A stretch of 64,000 nt of DNA from assembly GCF_000304475.1 (NCBI RefSeq), contig NC_018941.1, positions 682,001 through 746,000 on the forward strand. The letters are read 5' to 3'. The notes under the pieces were generated by a model. It worked only from the letters and a program-made list of their open reading frames with translations. It had not been told where the DNA came from and ran no database searches. A program made the translations under genes and the position numbers. This document shows, piece after piece, positions 52,572 through 63,211 of this stretch. The DNA is from Kazachstania africana CBS 2517 (lineage: Eukaryota > Ascomycota > Saccharomycetes > Saccharomycetales > Saccharomycetaceae). How positions within the stretch are numbered: the stretch's first letter is position 1; each line of letters starts with the position of its first letter.

Positions 52572-53495
52572 ATGTCCAATCCACAAGTCAAGAAGAGACC
52601 AATATCATTTTCGAATATCCTGTTAGGTGCCAGTCTTAACATGGCGGAGGTCACATCGCTTGGCCAACCATTGGAAGTCGTTAAGACCACAATGGCTGCT
52701 AACAGGGAACTTGGTTTCATAACTGCGGTAAAGCATGTATGGTCAAGAGGTGGTATCTTTGGTTTTTATCAGGGACTAATTCCATGGGCATGGATTGAAG
52801 CATCTACAAAAGGTGCTGTTTTGCTGTTTGTTTCTACTGAAGCGGAATATAGGTTCAAGACAGCAGGCCTTGGCAATTTTTCAGCAGGTATACTTGGTGG
52901 TATTAGTGGTGGTGTTGTTCAATCATATCTGACCATGGGGTTCTGCACCTGTATGAAGACTGTGGAAATTACTAGACTGAAATCTGTCCAAGCGGGAGGT
53001 ATTCCAGAATCATCATGGTCTGTTTTCAGAAACATTTACTCTAAAGAAGGTTTAAAAGGTATCTACAAGGGTGTAAATGCTGTTGCTATAAGGCAAATGA
53101 CCAATTGGGGTTCTCGTTTTGGTTTATCAAGATTAGTTGAGGACGGAATAAGAAAAGTTAGGGGCAAGACGGGATCAAATGATAGATTAAATTCGATAGA
53201 AAAGATCGCCGCTTCAGCCTTAGGTGGTGGTTTAAGTGCATGGAACCAACCCATTGAGGTTATTAGAGTTGAAATGCAGTCTAAGAAGGTAGATCCAAAT
53301 AGACCACAAAATTTAACTGTCTGGAAAACTTTCAGATATATCGTCAAAACAAACGGTTACAAAGGTCTATATCGTGGAATTACCCCCAGAGTTGGGTTGG
53401 GTGTCTGGCAAACCATTTGCATGGTGGGATTCGGTGATATGGCGAAGGAATTCGTGGCAAAACTAACTGGTGATGTTCCTGTAGTGAAACATTGA
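52572..53495 (+). CDS. YHM2: Mitochondrial citrate/oxoglutarate carrier Yhm2
   Basis: Yhm2 exchanges citrate for 2-oxoglutarate across the mitochondrial inner membrane and has also been found with mitochondrial DNA. The 307-residue protein (S. cerevisiae 314) has three mitochondrial-carrier repeats; the signature helices read PLEVVKTTMAANRELG, a divergent second repeat with TRLKSVQAGG, and PIEVIRVEMQSK, with the usual aromatic ends YQGLIPW, YKGVNAVAIRQ and YRGITPRVG. Start ATG 52572. Follows CUS1 divergently, as YMR240C/YMR241W. Confidence 0.96.
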   Translation: MSNPQVKKRPISFSNILLGASLNMAEVTSLGQPLEVVKTTMAANRELGFITAVKHVWSRGGIFGFYQGLIPWAWIEASTKGAVLLFVSTEAEYRFKTAGLGNFSAGILGGISGGVVQSYLTMGFCTCMKTVEITRLKSVQAGGIPESSWSVFRNIYSKEGLKGIYKGVNAVAIRQMTNWGSRFGLSRLVEDGIRKVRGKTGSNDRLNSIEKIAASALGGGLSAWNQPIEVIRVEMQSKKVDPNRPQNLTVWKTFRYIVKTNGYKGLYRGITPRVGLGVWQTICMVGFGDMAKEFVAKLTGDVPVVKH

Positions 53496-53789
53496 TTAAG
53501 TTCAGTTAATTTATTTAAATATTTATGTAAATAGCATCGTTGTAAACTTTATAGGATCATTTTCTCATTTTATTTTCGAAATTTTATTGTTTAGCTCAAA
53601 GGGCATTGAGATTCCTTTAAAAGTATTTTTTTTTCTTTTGCCCGTAACAGAAAACCAAAATGTAAAACGAATCATATTATAATTAATTTGAACTTTGACT
53701 TAAATTACTTCTATTTTACAAAATTTACACTATAGTTTACAAATGAATTCTTGTTCAATATGTAGAAAATGCTGGAAAATCAAGATACA

Positions 53790-55289
53790 TTAATCTTTTT
53801 TTTCTTTTTTAGACTTCTTTTCCTTCTTGTCCTTCTTTTCTTTCTTTGCCTTCTTGTCCTTCTTTTCCTTCTTAGATTTCTTTTCCTTCTTTTCAGCATC
53901 ATCACCATCATCTCTCTTTCTCTTCTTTTCCTTCTTCTCTTCCTTTTCTTCGTCATCAGAATCAGATTCTTCCTCAGCAACAGCGCTGACAGCATCGGCA
54001 TCAGCATTGTAACTCTTGGTTTCAGTTATTTCGACCTTCTTTTCATCACGAACAACCTTTGGAGTGGTTCTTAGATCTCTGCCTTCTAATTGTGATAGTC
54101 TGTTTTCGACCTTAGCTCTACATTCTAGACCAATATCACCAGAGTCGTCTCTATCTTCTGCTAAGGCATCGTAACGAAGAGAAACAGCAGCTTTAGCGGC
54201 TAAAACTCTCGCAATCTTACCCTTGTTCTTACCAGTAGCTTGGCCAACTAATGAAGCATGATATAGTAAACCGTACTTTGGAGTGTCATGCTTAGTCTTT
54301 AAAGCTCTGAATAAAGCCTTTTCGGCACCTAAGATTTGAATGGTGGAAGCAGGAGACTTTGCTAAAGAAACTAAAGAACCGGAATGAGCGATTAATCTGG
54401 CACCCACTAATTCGCCAACTAATTGAGTTAAATTTGGAGCAATGGCCTTCATTCTGTTAGATAAATAATTGGATAATTGTTCTCTGTAGGCAGCAAATTC
54501 TACAATTTGTTCAGCTAAACTTTTAATGTTATCCAAATCGCTTTGAGTAATTTCAGTACCCATGGAAACTTCAGCGGCAGTCTTGACACGCTCTTCAACT
54601 TCTTCTGGTAAGATTTCGCTCATATCAGTTTCAGCAGCCTTGGATCTAATACCCATTGTTAAAATAATTCTAGCGTAAGCAACAGAATCGGTCACTATCT
54701 TGGCTAGTTCTGGGAAGTGCCAGCCATACCATTCCTTACATCTCATAGCGTATGTGTTTAACTCTTTGTCTAAGTCATCCAATAAGGCAATGGCTTGGAT
54801 AATCATAACATCGACCTTGTCTGCGGAAAACTTTAATTTATGACGACCGATGGAATGGGCTAAACCTAAGGACATCTTACTTAAATCAGAGTCATCTAAA
54901 CCTGGCAATAATTCTGGCAAATATTCCTTGACAGCTCTATAAATGTCTAAAGTGACAGCATCAGAGACGACACTCAAATTTAAGCCAAGTTTGTTGATAG
55001 CATTTGCTAATTTGGTTTCACTGACAACCAACGTAGATTTCTTGTCTTTTTTGATTTCATCTAATAACTTTTCCAATTGGGTGGAGACTTTACCTTCGAC
55101 AATAGAGTTTGCTTCTTCTAATGCGTTAGCAGCTGAACTGAACTTGGAGAATGCAGCAATTTTAAACTGCCTTAAGACTTTTTCAGAACTGTCTAAATCT
55201 TGGAGCAAAGTCGAAGATTTGTAGATCTTTTTGTCGGATGCCTTCAAAAGAGCATAACCAGCAGATGTTTCTGTTAGAATATATGACAT
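53790..55289 (-). CDS. NOP58: Box C/D snoRNP core protein Nop58
   Basis: Nop58 is a core protein of box C/D small nucleolar ribonucleoproteins, which guide rRNA 2'-O-methylation. The 499-residue protein (S. cerevisiae 511) starts [20 protein letters not shown] and has the N-terminal Nop56/58 domain, a coiled coil and the Nop domain at about 255-405 ([54 protein letters not shown]). It ends in a KKD/KKE-repeat tail of about 80 residues. Codon choice is strongly biased. In S. cerevisiae it is YOR310C, near RPL20B, on the XV block. PAC and RRPE elements lie upstream. Confidence 0.97.
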   Translation of the reverse strand: MSYILTETSAGYALLKASDKKIYKSSTLLQDLDSSEKVLRQFKIAAFSKFSSAANALEEANSIVEGKVSTQLEKLLDEIKKDKKSTLVVSETKLANAINKLGLNLSVVSDAVTLDIYRAVKEYLPELLPGLDDSDLSKMSLGLAHSIGRHKLKFSADKVDVMIIQAIALLDDLDKELNTYAMRCKEWYGWHFPELAKIVTDSVAYARIILTMGIRSKAAETDMSEILPEEVEERVKTAAEVSMGTEITQSDLDNIKSLAEQIVEFAAYREQLSNYLSNRMKAIAPNLTQLVGELVGARLIAHSGSLVSLAKSPASTIQILGAEKALFRALKTKHDTPKYGLLYHASLVGQATGKNKGKIARVLAAKAAVSLRYDALAEDRDDSGDIGLECRAKVENRLSQLEGRDLRTTPKVVRDEKKVEITETKSYNADADAVSAVAEEESDSDDEEKEEKKEKKRKRDDGDDAEKKEKKSKKEKKDKKAKKEKKDKKEKKSKKEKKD

Positions 55290-55779
55290 TTTGCAGGTGC
55301 CTAGTGGTCAAATATCAGTTTTACAAAGTCTTCAAAATTGACAATCATTATAATAAAAATTGATGCGATTTTTTTCTATTGCAGAAAATTTTTGATGAGC
55401 TTGAAATTTTCATTATTTCCCGCACGTGACTTTTTCTTTTTTTGCCTAAAAGCAAACTACGGTGTCTTGACAAGAGAGAGCTTCTGCCAAGTGATGACTT
55501 CAGCATAAGCATAGAATAATTAGCTAATTGGGCACCTTGTAAGCACTCGTTCCGATGACACGGGGTTATTTAGAACTCAGAAAGTCGATGACTAAAAATT
55601 AGACCAATTGTACAGGTCCTCATCAATCTGCAGTTCTTTATTTTGGACCTTTCCAGGTAAAAAACTAAACTTGCTTTAAAACTATTTGATATTTTGTTAT
55701 TAATATATATTAAAATTTACAAAACTGATTATAAAAAAAGCTTAGTAGTAAAGTGAAACCGTATTCACAACCGATCTGC
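55290..55779. other. NOP58 upstream region and RPL20 3' end
   Basis: This 490 bp region between two minus-strand genes contains the NOP58 promoter elements listed separately. No ORF or RNA gene was recognised. Confidence 0.5.
55384..55412 (-). promoter_or_regulatory. NOP58: PAC element flanked by two RRPE-type elements, NOP58
   Basis: GAAAATTTTT at 55384-55393, GATGAGCT at 55394-55401 and TGAAATTTTCA at 55402-55412 adjoin, giving a PAC core with an RRPE-like element on each side, about 95-125 bp before the NOP58 ATG. A CACGTGAC E-box follows at 55423-55430. Confidence 0.65.
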
Positions 55780-56639
<860 letters not shown>

Positions 56640-57291
56640 CTTTCTATGCCGTATTTCCTTACGAATTTCAACTTTTCTTTAAACAAAAATAGTCTATACA
56701 CTATATACACCTCTTGCTTGCAATTTTTCAAAATCTCGACAGCTACTATTCCGCAGTGTAACTTCGCAACACTCTCCTACTCTGTGGAAGCAATCTCAAA
56801 CCCCGGTTGCCGGTTACCTGGCCGTGTCTCCAATGCGTTCCGAAGCCTGGGCGAGAAGGCTATTAGCCGGAACAGCACAAGGAGACTCCCTCTGGATATT
56901 TTCGTATGGAGGGGAAGTTGTTCGTGCTGGATGGGGGCTTTGTTTCCAGCTCCCTTTGGCTATGAGAAAAGTTTAGGCGACTTCGCGCTCTACTCAGGGG
57001 GACTCAATATTTTAGCTAAAAAAATGAAAAAAGCGAAATGAAGATAAAAGTTGAAAGAAGCATTTGTGTATGTATGGGTGAAGCAGTCAAACTGTTTTTT
57101 TTTGATATTGATCCGATCAAAATGGACACACTTATTGATACAATTCTCCTTTTAGCTGAGTCAACCTAGTTCAAGATTCAGTAGTACCTTTTATTATGTG
57201 GGTGGGCTACTATATTATAATGTAAAACTTTGAAGTTTCAAAGCACTAAAAATTATGAAGTATATAGTCACTATTCAGCCGCGATCATCTC
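56640..57291 (-). promoter_or_regulatory. RPL20: RPL20 upstream region with Rap1-type site
   Basis: This 652 bp region upstream of RPL20 exon 1 carries CACCCATACAT on the minus strand at 57080-57070, a Rap1-type site about 430 bp before the split ATG. Between them, about 56760-57000, lies a GC-rich block unlike the surrounding AT-rich spacer; I recognise no gene in it. Confidence 0.55.
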
Positions 57292-58329
57292 TTAAACAGG
57301 AATGAACGCTTTAGCTTGCACCCTGGATAACTTAGAGTAAAGAAATAACTTCGATAAATAAGCTTCATCTTGAAAGATTGCTAATGTTTCGTTTAAAAGT
57401 GCATAGTTTTGACACAACAATACGTATATCAATGCGACCAGATAAAACTCTGATTTGTGATGTATTTTGAAGGCTCCTTGACTGGTTTCTCTGAAAGACG
57501 TATGCGCTAAAGCCCTTTTAAAACCATCATAACATAAATTAATAAGGCTAGAGAAAAGGATCGAACATAACAAAACACACTTTTTTAGCTCACATTGATC
57601 AGAGGGAACATATTCTGTTAAATTGCGGTGAAAAAAGAATAATATTAAATTAGAAAGCAGAATATTTGTTGGGATTATAGCAGCACTAAGAAGGTATTTA
57701 AAAATGTGGAAAACTCCTCCAGACTTGCAAAGATCGATTGAATAATTCGATAGTGAGGCTTGTATGACGACTCCAAAAATAGTTGAAATTTTGAAGAATA
57801 AAAGGTCCAGAGGTACCAAAAACGAGAATAAAACCTTCAGTAGGACATCATTCATTTTTTGGATAGCATGTGGCTTGAGATCATCGAGAGTAACCAATTT
57901 TGTTGCGGGGCTTAACTTAGAGGGTATCCTAATGATAATCGAGAGGAGATCGTCAAGCCTATCAATGAGTGGATATATGATATTTTGCAATGGTGGTTGA
58001 GATGGTAGAAGTAGTCTTGCTTTTGAAGAAAAAAGTGCCAGTGATGTGAACTTGGTAGTTCGGACCAATTCGATTACTTCCAATGCTATGGAATATTCAA
58101 ATAATTCCTTAAAACTTTTGTGGAAATGCCTTCTCACTCCCTCAGTCTTATTATCTGAAGTAGCGGCCTTTCTTGTAAAGGGTTGGGGATGCACAGATAT
58201 AATAATGGTAGTGGTTTTTGTTCGAGCCACATATTGAGGCAGAGGTTTCAAATCGACGCAATAAATACAAGTAGCCATTCCTGAGACATCTGCTATATTT
58301 TTATTAGCTAGCTGCTCGTCCCCCTGCAT
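57292..58329 (-). CDS. SPS4-like sporulation protein
   Basis: This 345-residue protein is placed between RPL20 and a ZRC1/COT1 transporter, exactly as SPS4 (YOR313C, 338 residues) lies next to RPL20B in S. cerevisiae, and length agrees. Visible features are a basic-hydrophobic middle (NIIYPLIDRLDDLLSIIIRI) and three or four hydrophobic stretches, for example VLFSFLVPLDLLFFKISTIF and SAAIIPTNILLSNLILFFF, that could insert in or coat a membrane. Sps4 is a mid-sporulation protein of unclear biochemical role; a relationship to the perilipin Pet10 has been proposed, as I recall. A perfect middle sporulation element lies upstream. Identity is by synteny and promoter rather than strong sequence memory. 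It is not Dgk1. Confidence 0.62.
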   Translation of the reverse strand: MQGDEQLANKNIADVSGMATCIYCVDLKPLPQYVARTKTTTIIISVHPQPFTRKAATSDNKTEGVRRHFHKSFKELFEYSIALEVIELVRTTKFTSLALFSSKARLLLPSQPPLQNIIYPLIDRLDDLLSIIIRIPSKLSPATKLVTLDDLKPHAIQKMNDVLLKVLFSFLVPLDLLFFKISTIFGVVIQASLSNYSIDLCKSGGVFHIFKYLLSAAIIPTNILLSNLILFFFHRNLTEYVPSDQCELKKCVLLCSILFSSLINLCYDGFKRALAHTSFRETSQGAFKIHHKSEFYLVALIYVLLCQNYALLNETLAIFQDEAYLSKLFLYSKLSRVQAKAFIPV

Positions 58330-58637
58330 TGAAAGTAGTAGGAAGTATATCTATTGCAACATATATTAGTTCATTAGGAGGTCATAGTTGATAGAGAATA
58401 TTTCAAAACAATATTTTGTGACTGCGGTTTGTCAAGAAGATCGATGCATTCTTTTCCTATAAGGTCATCTGACGCGACGCGACATCTCCGAACATGTAAA
58501 CAATGGCAAATCGCGAACTGATCTGAACGAAAACAAATGTCATGCCATCGCAGAAATTGAACATCAGCCATAAAAAATAATCTATATGTAGAAAAATATG
58601 TATTTTTTGAGAAAAAATAAAAAGACATGCCAATAAC
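58330..58637 (-). promoter_or_regulatory. Promoter of the SPS4-like gene with middle sporulation element
   Basis: Read on the minus strand, GTCACAAAA at 58422-58414 fits the Ndt80 middle sporulation element exactly, about 90 bp before the ATG at 58329. This supports meiosis-specific expression. The remaining sequence of the 308 bp spacer shows nothing else. Confidence 0.65.
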
Positions 58638-59876
58638 CTATTTTGGTAAGCATTTATCAGAACAGCAGTTTACAGCATCATCAATTAGGCATCCTGTTTC
58701 GGAAGTTGTGGATCCATATGAGGTTTGTAGAGTGCCTGTCGTGACGGGCCCTCCTGCAATTTCTGAAAACCTTCTTCTTGTGTAAGCATTTGCCCCATTT
58801 CCAACAAACTCAGGCTGCACTGTAGCTGAATGTATACCGTTTTTGTGGAAAATGTCTCGTATTAATTTTGCTGATTCGAGATAGTCTTCTGACGTCGCAT
58901 CAATGTTCACGTGAATGGAGGCGATATTGATAGTTTCTGTTAGATTCCAAATGTGAAATTCATGAACTGTAATAACGCCTGGAACCTGTAAAATCTGTTT
59001 CCTGATCTTTTCAGCCGATATATCAGAAGGAGTTGCCTGTAGTAGAATTTTTGAGGCCTTACGAGATAAAGGCAAAGCTGAAGAAAAAATAATAACAGTA
59101 ATGAAAAGTGAAATTAGAGGATCTGTATAGTATTTCCAGGATAGTTCTGTTTTCCACATGATTAATGCGGCCACTATAACACCTATATTGCCTAAAGCAT
59201 CTCCCATAACATGTAAGAAAACGCCATGCATATTCAAAGACTTTTGTCTTTTTGGTTTCTGAGGTGTCTTATGGAGCTGTGACAGCAAACTTGTTTCTTC
59301 TTCGGATAACATGTTAATTGTAGTATCTGTAAGAGCAGCCACCTCCTGTTGATTATCAATGGCTGACGCTACCGTCGTACCATCTTCGATCGCAGATTCA
59401 CCATCTTCAATGGGCGAATCCTCCAAATCTGCATTTCTGGCATGATCTTGGTTGTTTTCTAATTCTGGACCATGGTCATTGAATAGAAATATCCCGATAA
59501 CATTTGAAAGTAGCCCCGCAAAACCAACGTACATTACTAACTTTGGATTTTGTATAATTTCAGGCTCAACCAACCTTTGTATTGCCTGAATTATGATCGA
59601 GAAGCATAAAGCCAATAAAAAAACAGCATTGATCAATGCACCTAGAATTTCTGCCCTTTTCCACCCATAGGTGTATTTAGCATCCGCTGTACGCTCCTTT
59701 GCCACGTTAACTGCCCACAATGCGACAACTAGAGATAAAATATCATTTAACATATGAAAAGAGTCGGCTATTAATGCCAAAGAATGTGACATATAACCAA
59801 TACTCAATTCTATAAGGAAAAATGCACTATCTAAACAAAGCAACGATATTATCCTCAGCTCTTTCCCCTTATTCAT
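58638..59876 (-). CDS. Vacuolar zinc/cobalt transporter, Zrc1/Cot1 type
   Basis: This 412-residue cation-diffusion-facilitator (S. cerevisiae Zrc1 442, Cot1 439) moves Zn or Co into the vacuole in exchange for protons. The metal-site pairs are His41/Asp45 in TM2 (FHMLND) and His222/Asp226 in TM5 (HVMGD). The N-terminus GKELRIISLL and RAEILGALINAVFLLALCFSI match both S. cerevisiae duplicates, so ZRC1 and COT1 cannot be told apart. Unusually, the cytosolic TM4-TM5 loop (about 133-215) contains only three histidines and is acidic, where Zrc1 has many HSH/HDH repeats. Confidence 0.93.
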   Translation of the reverse strand: MNKGKELRIISLLCLDSAFFLIELSIGYMSHSLALIADSFHMLNDILSLVVALWAVNVAKERTADAKYTYGWKRAEILGALINAVFLLALCFSIIIQAIQRLVEPEIIQNPKLVMYVGFAGLLSNVIGIFLFNDHGPELENNQDHARNADLEDSPIEDGESAIEDGTTVASAIDNQQEVAALTDTTINMLSEEETSLLSQLHKTPQKPKRQKSLNMHGVFLHVMGDALGNIGVIVAALIMWKTELSWKYYTDPLISLFITVIIFSSALPLSRKASKILLQATPSDISAEKIRKQILQVPGVITVHEFHIWNLTETINIASIHVNIDATSEDYLESAKLIRDIFHKNGIHSATVQPEFVGNGANAYTRRRFSEIAGGPVTTGTLQTSYGSTTSETGCLIDDAVNCCSDKCLPK

Positions 59877-61148
59877 CTTGACTTTTTATTGAGTATCTAT
59901 CTTCTCTTGACTTAGGTTTCAATATTCTATTATGTCAAATCCAAGTCAATTGTGTCAGTATATAAGAGATTCTGGCTTTACTAAATTACACGCTTAAAAA
60001 TTCCTTTATACCATCGAGCCATCACTTAAGCTGTGCCATTTTCGTATATCTTGTCAAAAGGTCAGTCCTCCCTCATTTATCTTTCGGAGAGAAAAATTTC
60101 CATTTTATAATGCAGGTGCAAACTGAAGATATTTTATTGCAACGCCATTTGTCAGTTGCACATGTAATAACAGCTTCAACGTAAATAAGTTATCGGTTTA
60201 CAGAAAGTTGAATCAACATATCCACCGGTTTTTCAGCAAGAAGAGAAGATGAAGAGCCCTGTTATAGATATTCTTTAGATTCTTTATGCGGCATTTCCTT
60301 AATTCCCTCGAGAAAGAGTGCAATTAGCTTACTTTGGGCGAGCAGTAGAAAATGAGATCGTTCATGAACTACGAAAACAGATACTCTTTATGACCGACCC
60401 CCAAACTATACTTACGCAACGTGCCTACCATCCCTTTGAGATGAATATAGGGTGTTAGACTCATTTATATAGTTCCGATACATGGAAAGAAGGTAAATGC
60501 AGTTTTTCGACTTGGATCAGTAAGATAACTTAAAATCTTGAAAACTGAAGAATTTTACAGACATTACGGATAGATACAGGCCCAAGAATAGCAGGTTGGA
60601 TTGGAATATCTTCAATTTTCTCCGCTTGCCAGATTTTTAAAAGTAGATTTTGCAAATACGGAATGTTAAGAGGGCGATTATTTGGGAAACTTTGTAATAT
60701 GGGATTCCCGGTGTATAAGAGTTACTGGCACAAGCCATAATGGCGCAAATAACTTAACCCAAAATATGCTATTTTTTTTCATATCAGATAAAAATATAAA
60801 AGTAGCCTACATGCGCCTGTTATGCTTATTCCATTTATTGTTGTGATTTCCTCTTCAGGAATGGAGGTCTCGAATTTTGAAGCTTGAACGGTTCTTTTTC
60901 ATTGGGAAGAGTAAAATTATTCCGTCTGCCAAGAATATTGCGTCCGAGGCGACTACAATAGAAAGATAAATACTAATACTGATCTTCTTGAAATTAGTAT
61001 TCATTAAATCGATATACGTAACATTATGTACTTGATATAATTAAAAATTAGATATTAATTTTGAATAAAAGGCATTGTAACTTGAGTAAATAAAGCCATT
61101 TCTAAGTCTTTTTTTACGTCTCTCATAAAATCTGAATAAGCAAATCCA
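59877..61148. other. 1.27 kb intergenic between ZRC1/COT1-type gene and HSP30
   Basis: Both flanking genes are on the minus strand, so this is the transporter's upstream region plus the 3' side of HSP30. AT-rich with scattered T-tracts. I found no convincing ORF, tRNA or known zinc-response element (ACCTTNAAGGT). Confidence 0.4.
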
Positions 61149-62165
61149 TTAGGATTGAGCTTCAACTTGTTCAGTTTCTTGAGCGGCTCGAGCAGCAATA
61201 TCGGGAACAGCAGTTTCACCAGAAGCTCTAATTGAGTTTGGTGCAGATTCTTTGACAAAGTCATCCTCATTTTCCTCATTTTCTTCATCACGGTTGAATG
61301 AATCCTTCTTTAATGAAAAAAATGGAACCTTACCATAACGCATTTCAATAAAGAGTAAGTAAGCTGGTAAGACAACAAATAAGCATATATCTAGAACACC
61401 GTAGAAGACAGCTTCACCATCATTTTGGATCTTGTTACCAGCATCAGCCAAACCCCAACAAATGAAATATAACCATACGACAATGTTGGCGGTGATGTAC
61501 ATGCAAGCGGTGAAACCTCTAACTTTCAAGTCAAAGATTTGACGTTTGATAAATAAAAATTGCATGATTAACATGGTGACGACACCAAAGACAAATGGAC
61601 CCCACTTGTATGAAGAATGCATCAAGGCACCGATTAATAACGAGACAATCCAAAATTCAGTACCAATAATTTGAACCAATAGAGAATGAATTAAGTCCAT
61701 TGCTGAGATATCATTTGATTCACTAGTGGTAGAAATACCAACCAATTCGATCAAATATAATAAAGAGGGCCATGATAGGAACCAAGCGATATACTTGGCG
61801 TAAAAAATTTGTCTGACACCTGGATGTTCACCAGTGATCGATGGGTCAACCTTAACATTATTAAATTCAGCTTGAATACCAGTCCAACCTAAATTTGAAG
61901 CGTAAATGAAATAACCGAAAAATTCGAATAAAGTAATAATAAATGGCGCAGCTAAGGCGTATCTTGTCATTCTCTTGGCGTTCTTTAACTCGGCGACAAA
62001 GAATAAAATTGTATAAATTACTAGTAAAACACCGAACACAGAGAATACAGCCCATAACCAATCTGAACCTCTCTTAGTTAGATGCATATCTAAACCAGTT
62101 GGAGGATTAGCGTTCAATGCATGATTACCTGCACGTTGGAAGAAATTTGGTACTGTAGAAGTCAT
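61149..62165 (-). CDS. HSP30: Hsp30, seven-helix opsin-like stress protein of the plasma membrane
   Basis: This 338-residue protein (S. cerevisiae Hsp30 332) is induced by heat, ethanol and weak acid and restrains the plasma-membrane H+-ATPase Pma1. The NPPTGLDMHLTKRGSDWLWA N-terminus, YFICWGLADAGNKIQNDGEA and the SIRASGETA C-terminal segment match Hsp30 more closely than Mrh1 or Yro2. Seven hydrophobic helices cover about residues 35-290. Helix 7 reads FYGVLDICLFVVL: Asp259 aligns with the opsin counter-ion, but Phe263 replaces the retinal-binding lysine. The acidic C-terminal tail is hydrophilic. S. cerevisiae HSP30 is on chromosome III, so the location between ZRC1/COT1 and COA6 is not conserved. 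Confidence 0.93.
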   Translation of the reverse strand: MTSTVPNFFQRAGNHALNANPPTGLDMHLTKRGSDWLWAVFSVFGVLLVIYTILFFVAELKNAKRMTRYALAAPFIITLFEFFGYFIYASNLGWTGIQAEFNNVKVDPSITGEHPGVRQIFYAKYIAWFLSWPSLLYLIELVGISTTSESNDISAMDLIHSLLVQIIGTEFWIVSLLIGALMHSSYKWGPFVFGVVTMLIMQFLFIKRQIFDLKVRGFTACMYITANIVVWLYFICWGLADAGNKIQNDGEAVFYGVLDICLFVVLPAYLLFIEMRYGKVPFFSLKKDSFNRDEENEENEDDFVKESAPNSIRASGETAVPDIAARAAQETEQVEAQS

Positions 62166-63211
62166 TTTTCTAATTATTGTTTCCTGAAGTATAACTAAAT
62201 AATATAGTAAATAATTCTTATAATATTGATTCGAGTATTAAAAAATAAATTGAAACTAATATCTAAAGTAGATAAAGCATGATATTGAACAGGTTTATAT
62301 ATAATTAATTTGAGAGGTTTAAAGGAAAAGGGTTATTAAAAACTAGGATAGCAAGTGTGACTTAGTAAGAACGCATAAATAAGGAGTCCTGAAAGGATTT
62401 ATAAGTTCTATGATTTTCTTCTTCGACCAATTGGCAATGTTACAAGATCTCTCTATAGAATGTGCAGTTGTATATCTAAGGAACAAGAAAGAAAAGGTAT
62501 CTAGAACATAAAAGATAATTCATGGCACAGAATGAAGGGATGATGATACTATTTGGGGAGTTACAAGTTAAAAGATTTCATTTATACTCCTCGATGAGTT
62601 TACAATGGGGGACGGACCATTAATTAACCTATCATGATTACGAGATGCCTGCAACTCCTAGTAATTCCGAGGATGGCACAAAAACGCCGCAAGTCTGTTC
62701 GGAGTCCAATGTGTCGTGCTTACGAGATTCACAGGGGTGGGAGGACCTGCATAATTGTTCCTCGAAGATCAGGAAAGAACATAAGCGAATGAGAGGAAAC
62801 GAGGAAATTGATCCGCGGCAAAAAACAGAGAGGCGTGGGTATATAGAATCCGATGGAAGCAAGGAATGAGATGAGCAGGCCCCCCTGCAGCGAATTGGGA
62901 GCTAAACCAATCAGGGTACGAATTTAAGCTCTTCCCATCCGAGTACGGCGGAAAAACAATAATGAGTCCATTAGTCCTTTTCAATTTGTTCATATAATCC
63001 AATCTTCTGATGGCAGGGTATTTTGTACAGCAGAACAGAAAAGCATTAGTTAGTTAGGCCTGGGCATTGCATGCTTTTTTCGTGTATGCACTATTGTAGA
63101 GGTTTAAAGGTTACTATCGTAAAATATTAATCTAACACAGATATATCATTAGAAGGAATATATGATGATGATTATTATTATTGTAGGTATATAAAAAGAT
63201 TATGAAAATGT
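62166..63211 (-). promoter_or_regulatory. HSP30: Long HSP30 upstream region
   Basis: This 1046 bp region lies upstream of HSP30 and downstream of COA6. A block at about 62640-62900 is less AT-rich, contains a short stress-response-like CCCCT at 62882-62886 and CCAAT at 62914-62918. Two 74-codon ORFs overlap here on opposite strands and are probably chance. The unusual length suits a heavily regulated stress gene, but specific sites cannot be assigned with confidence. Confidence 0.35.

Noticed and set aside
57292..58329. Possible diacylglycerol kinase Dgk1
   Set aside because: DGK1 lies next to RPL20B in S. cerevisiae, but the sequence lacks the CTP-transferase-like segments of Dgk1 and is longer; SPS4 fits length, position and promoter better.
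58374..58628. 84-codon minus-strand ORF upstream of the SPS4-like gene
   Set aside because: It covers the promoter including the middle sporulation element and has no homology I recognise.
62638..62869. Two 74-codon ORFs on opposite strands upstream of HSP30
   Set aside because: They are mutual shadows, have no homology I recognise and lie in a promoter.
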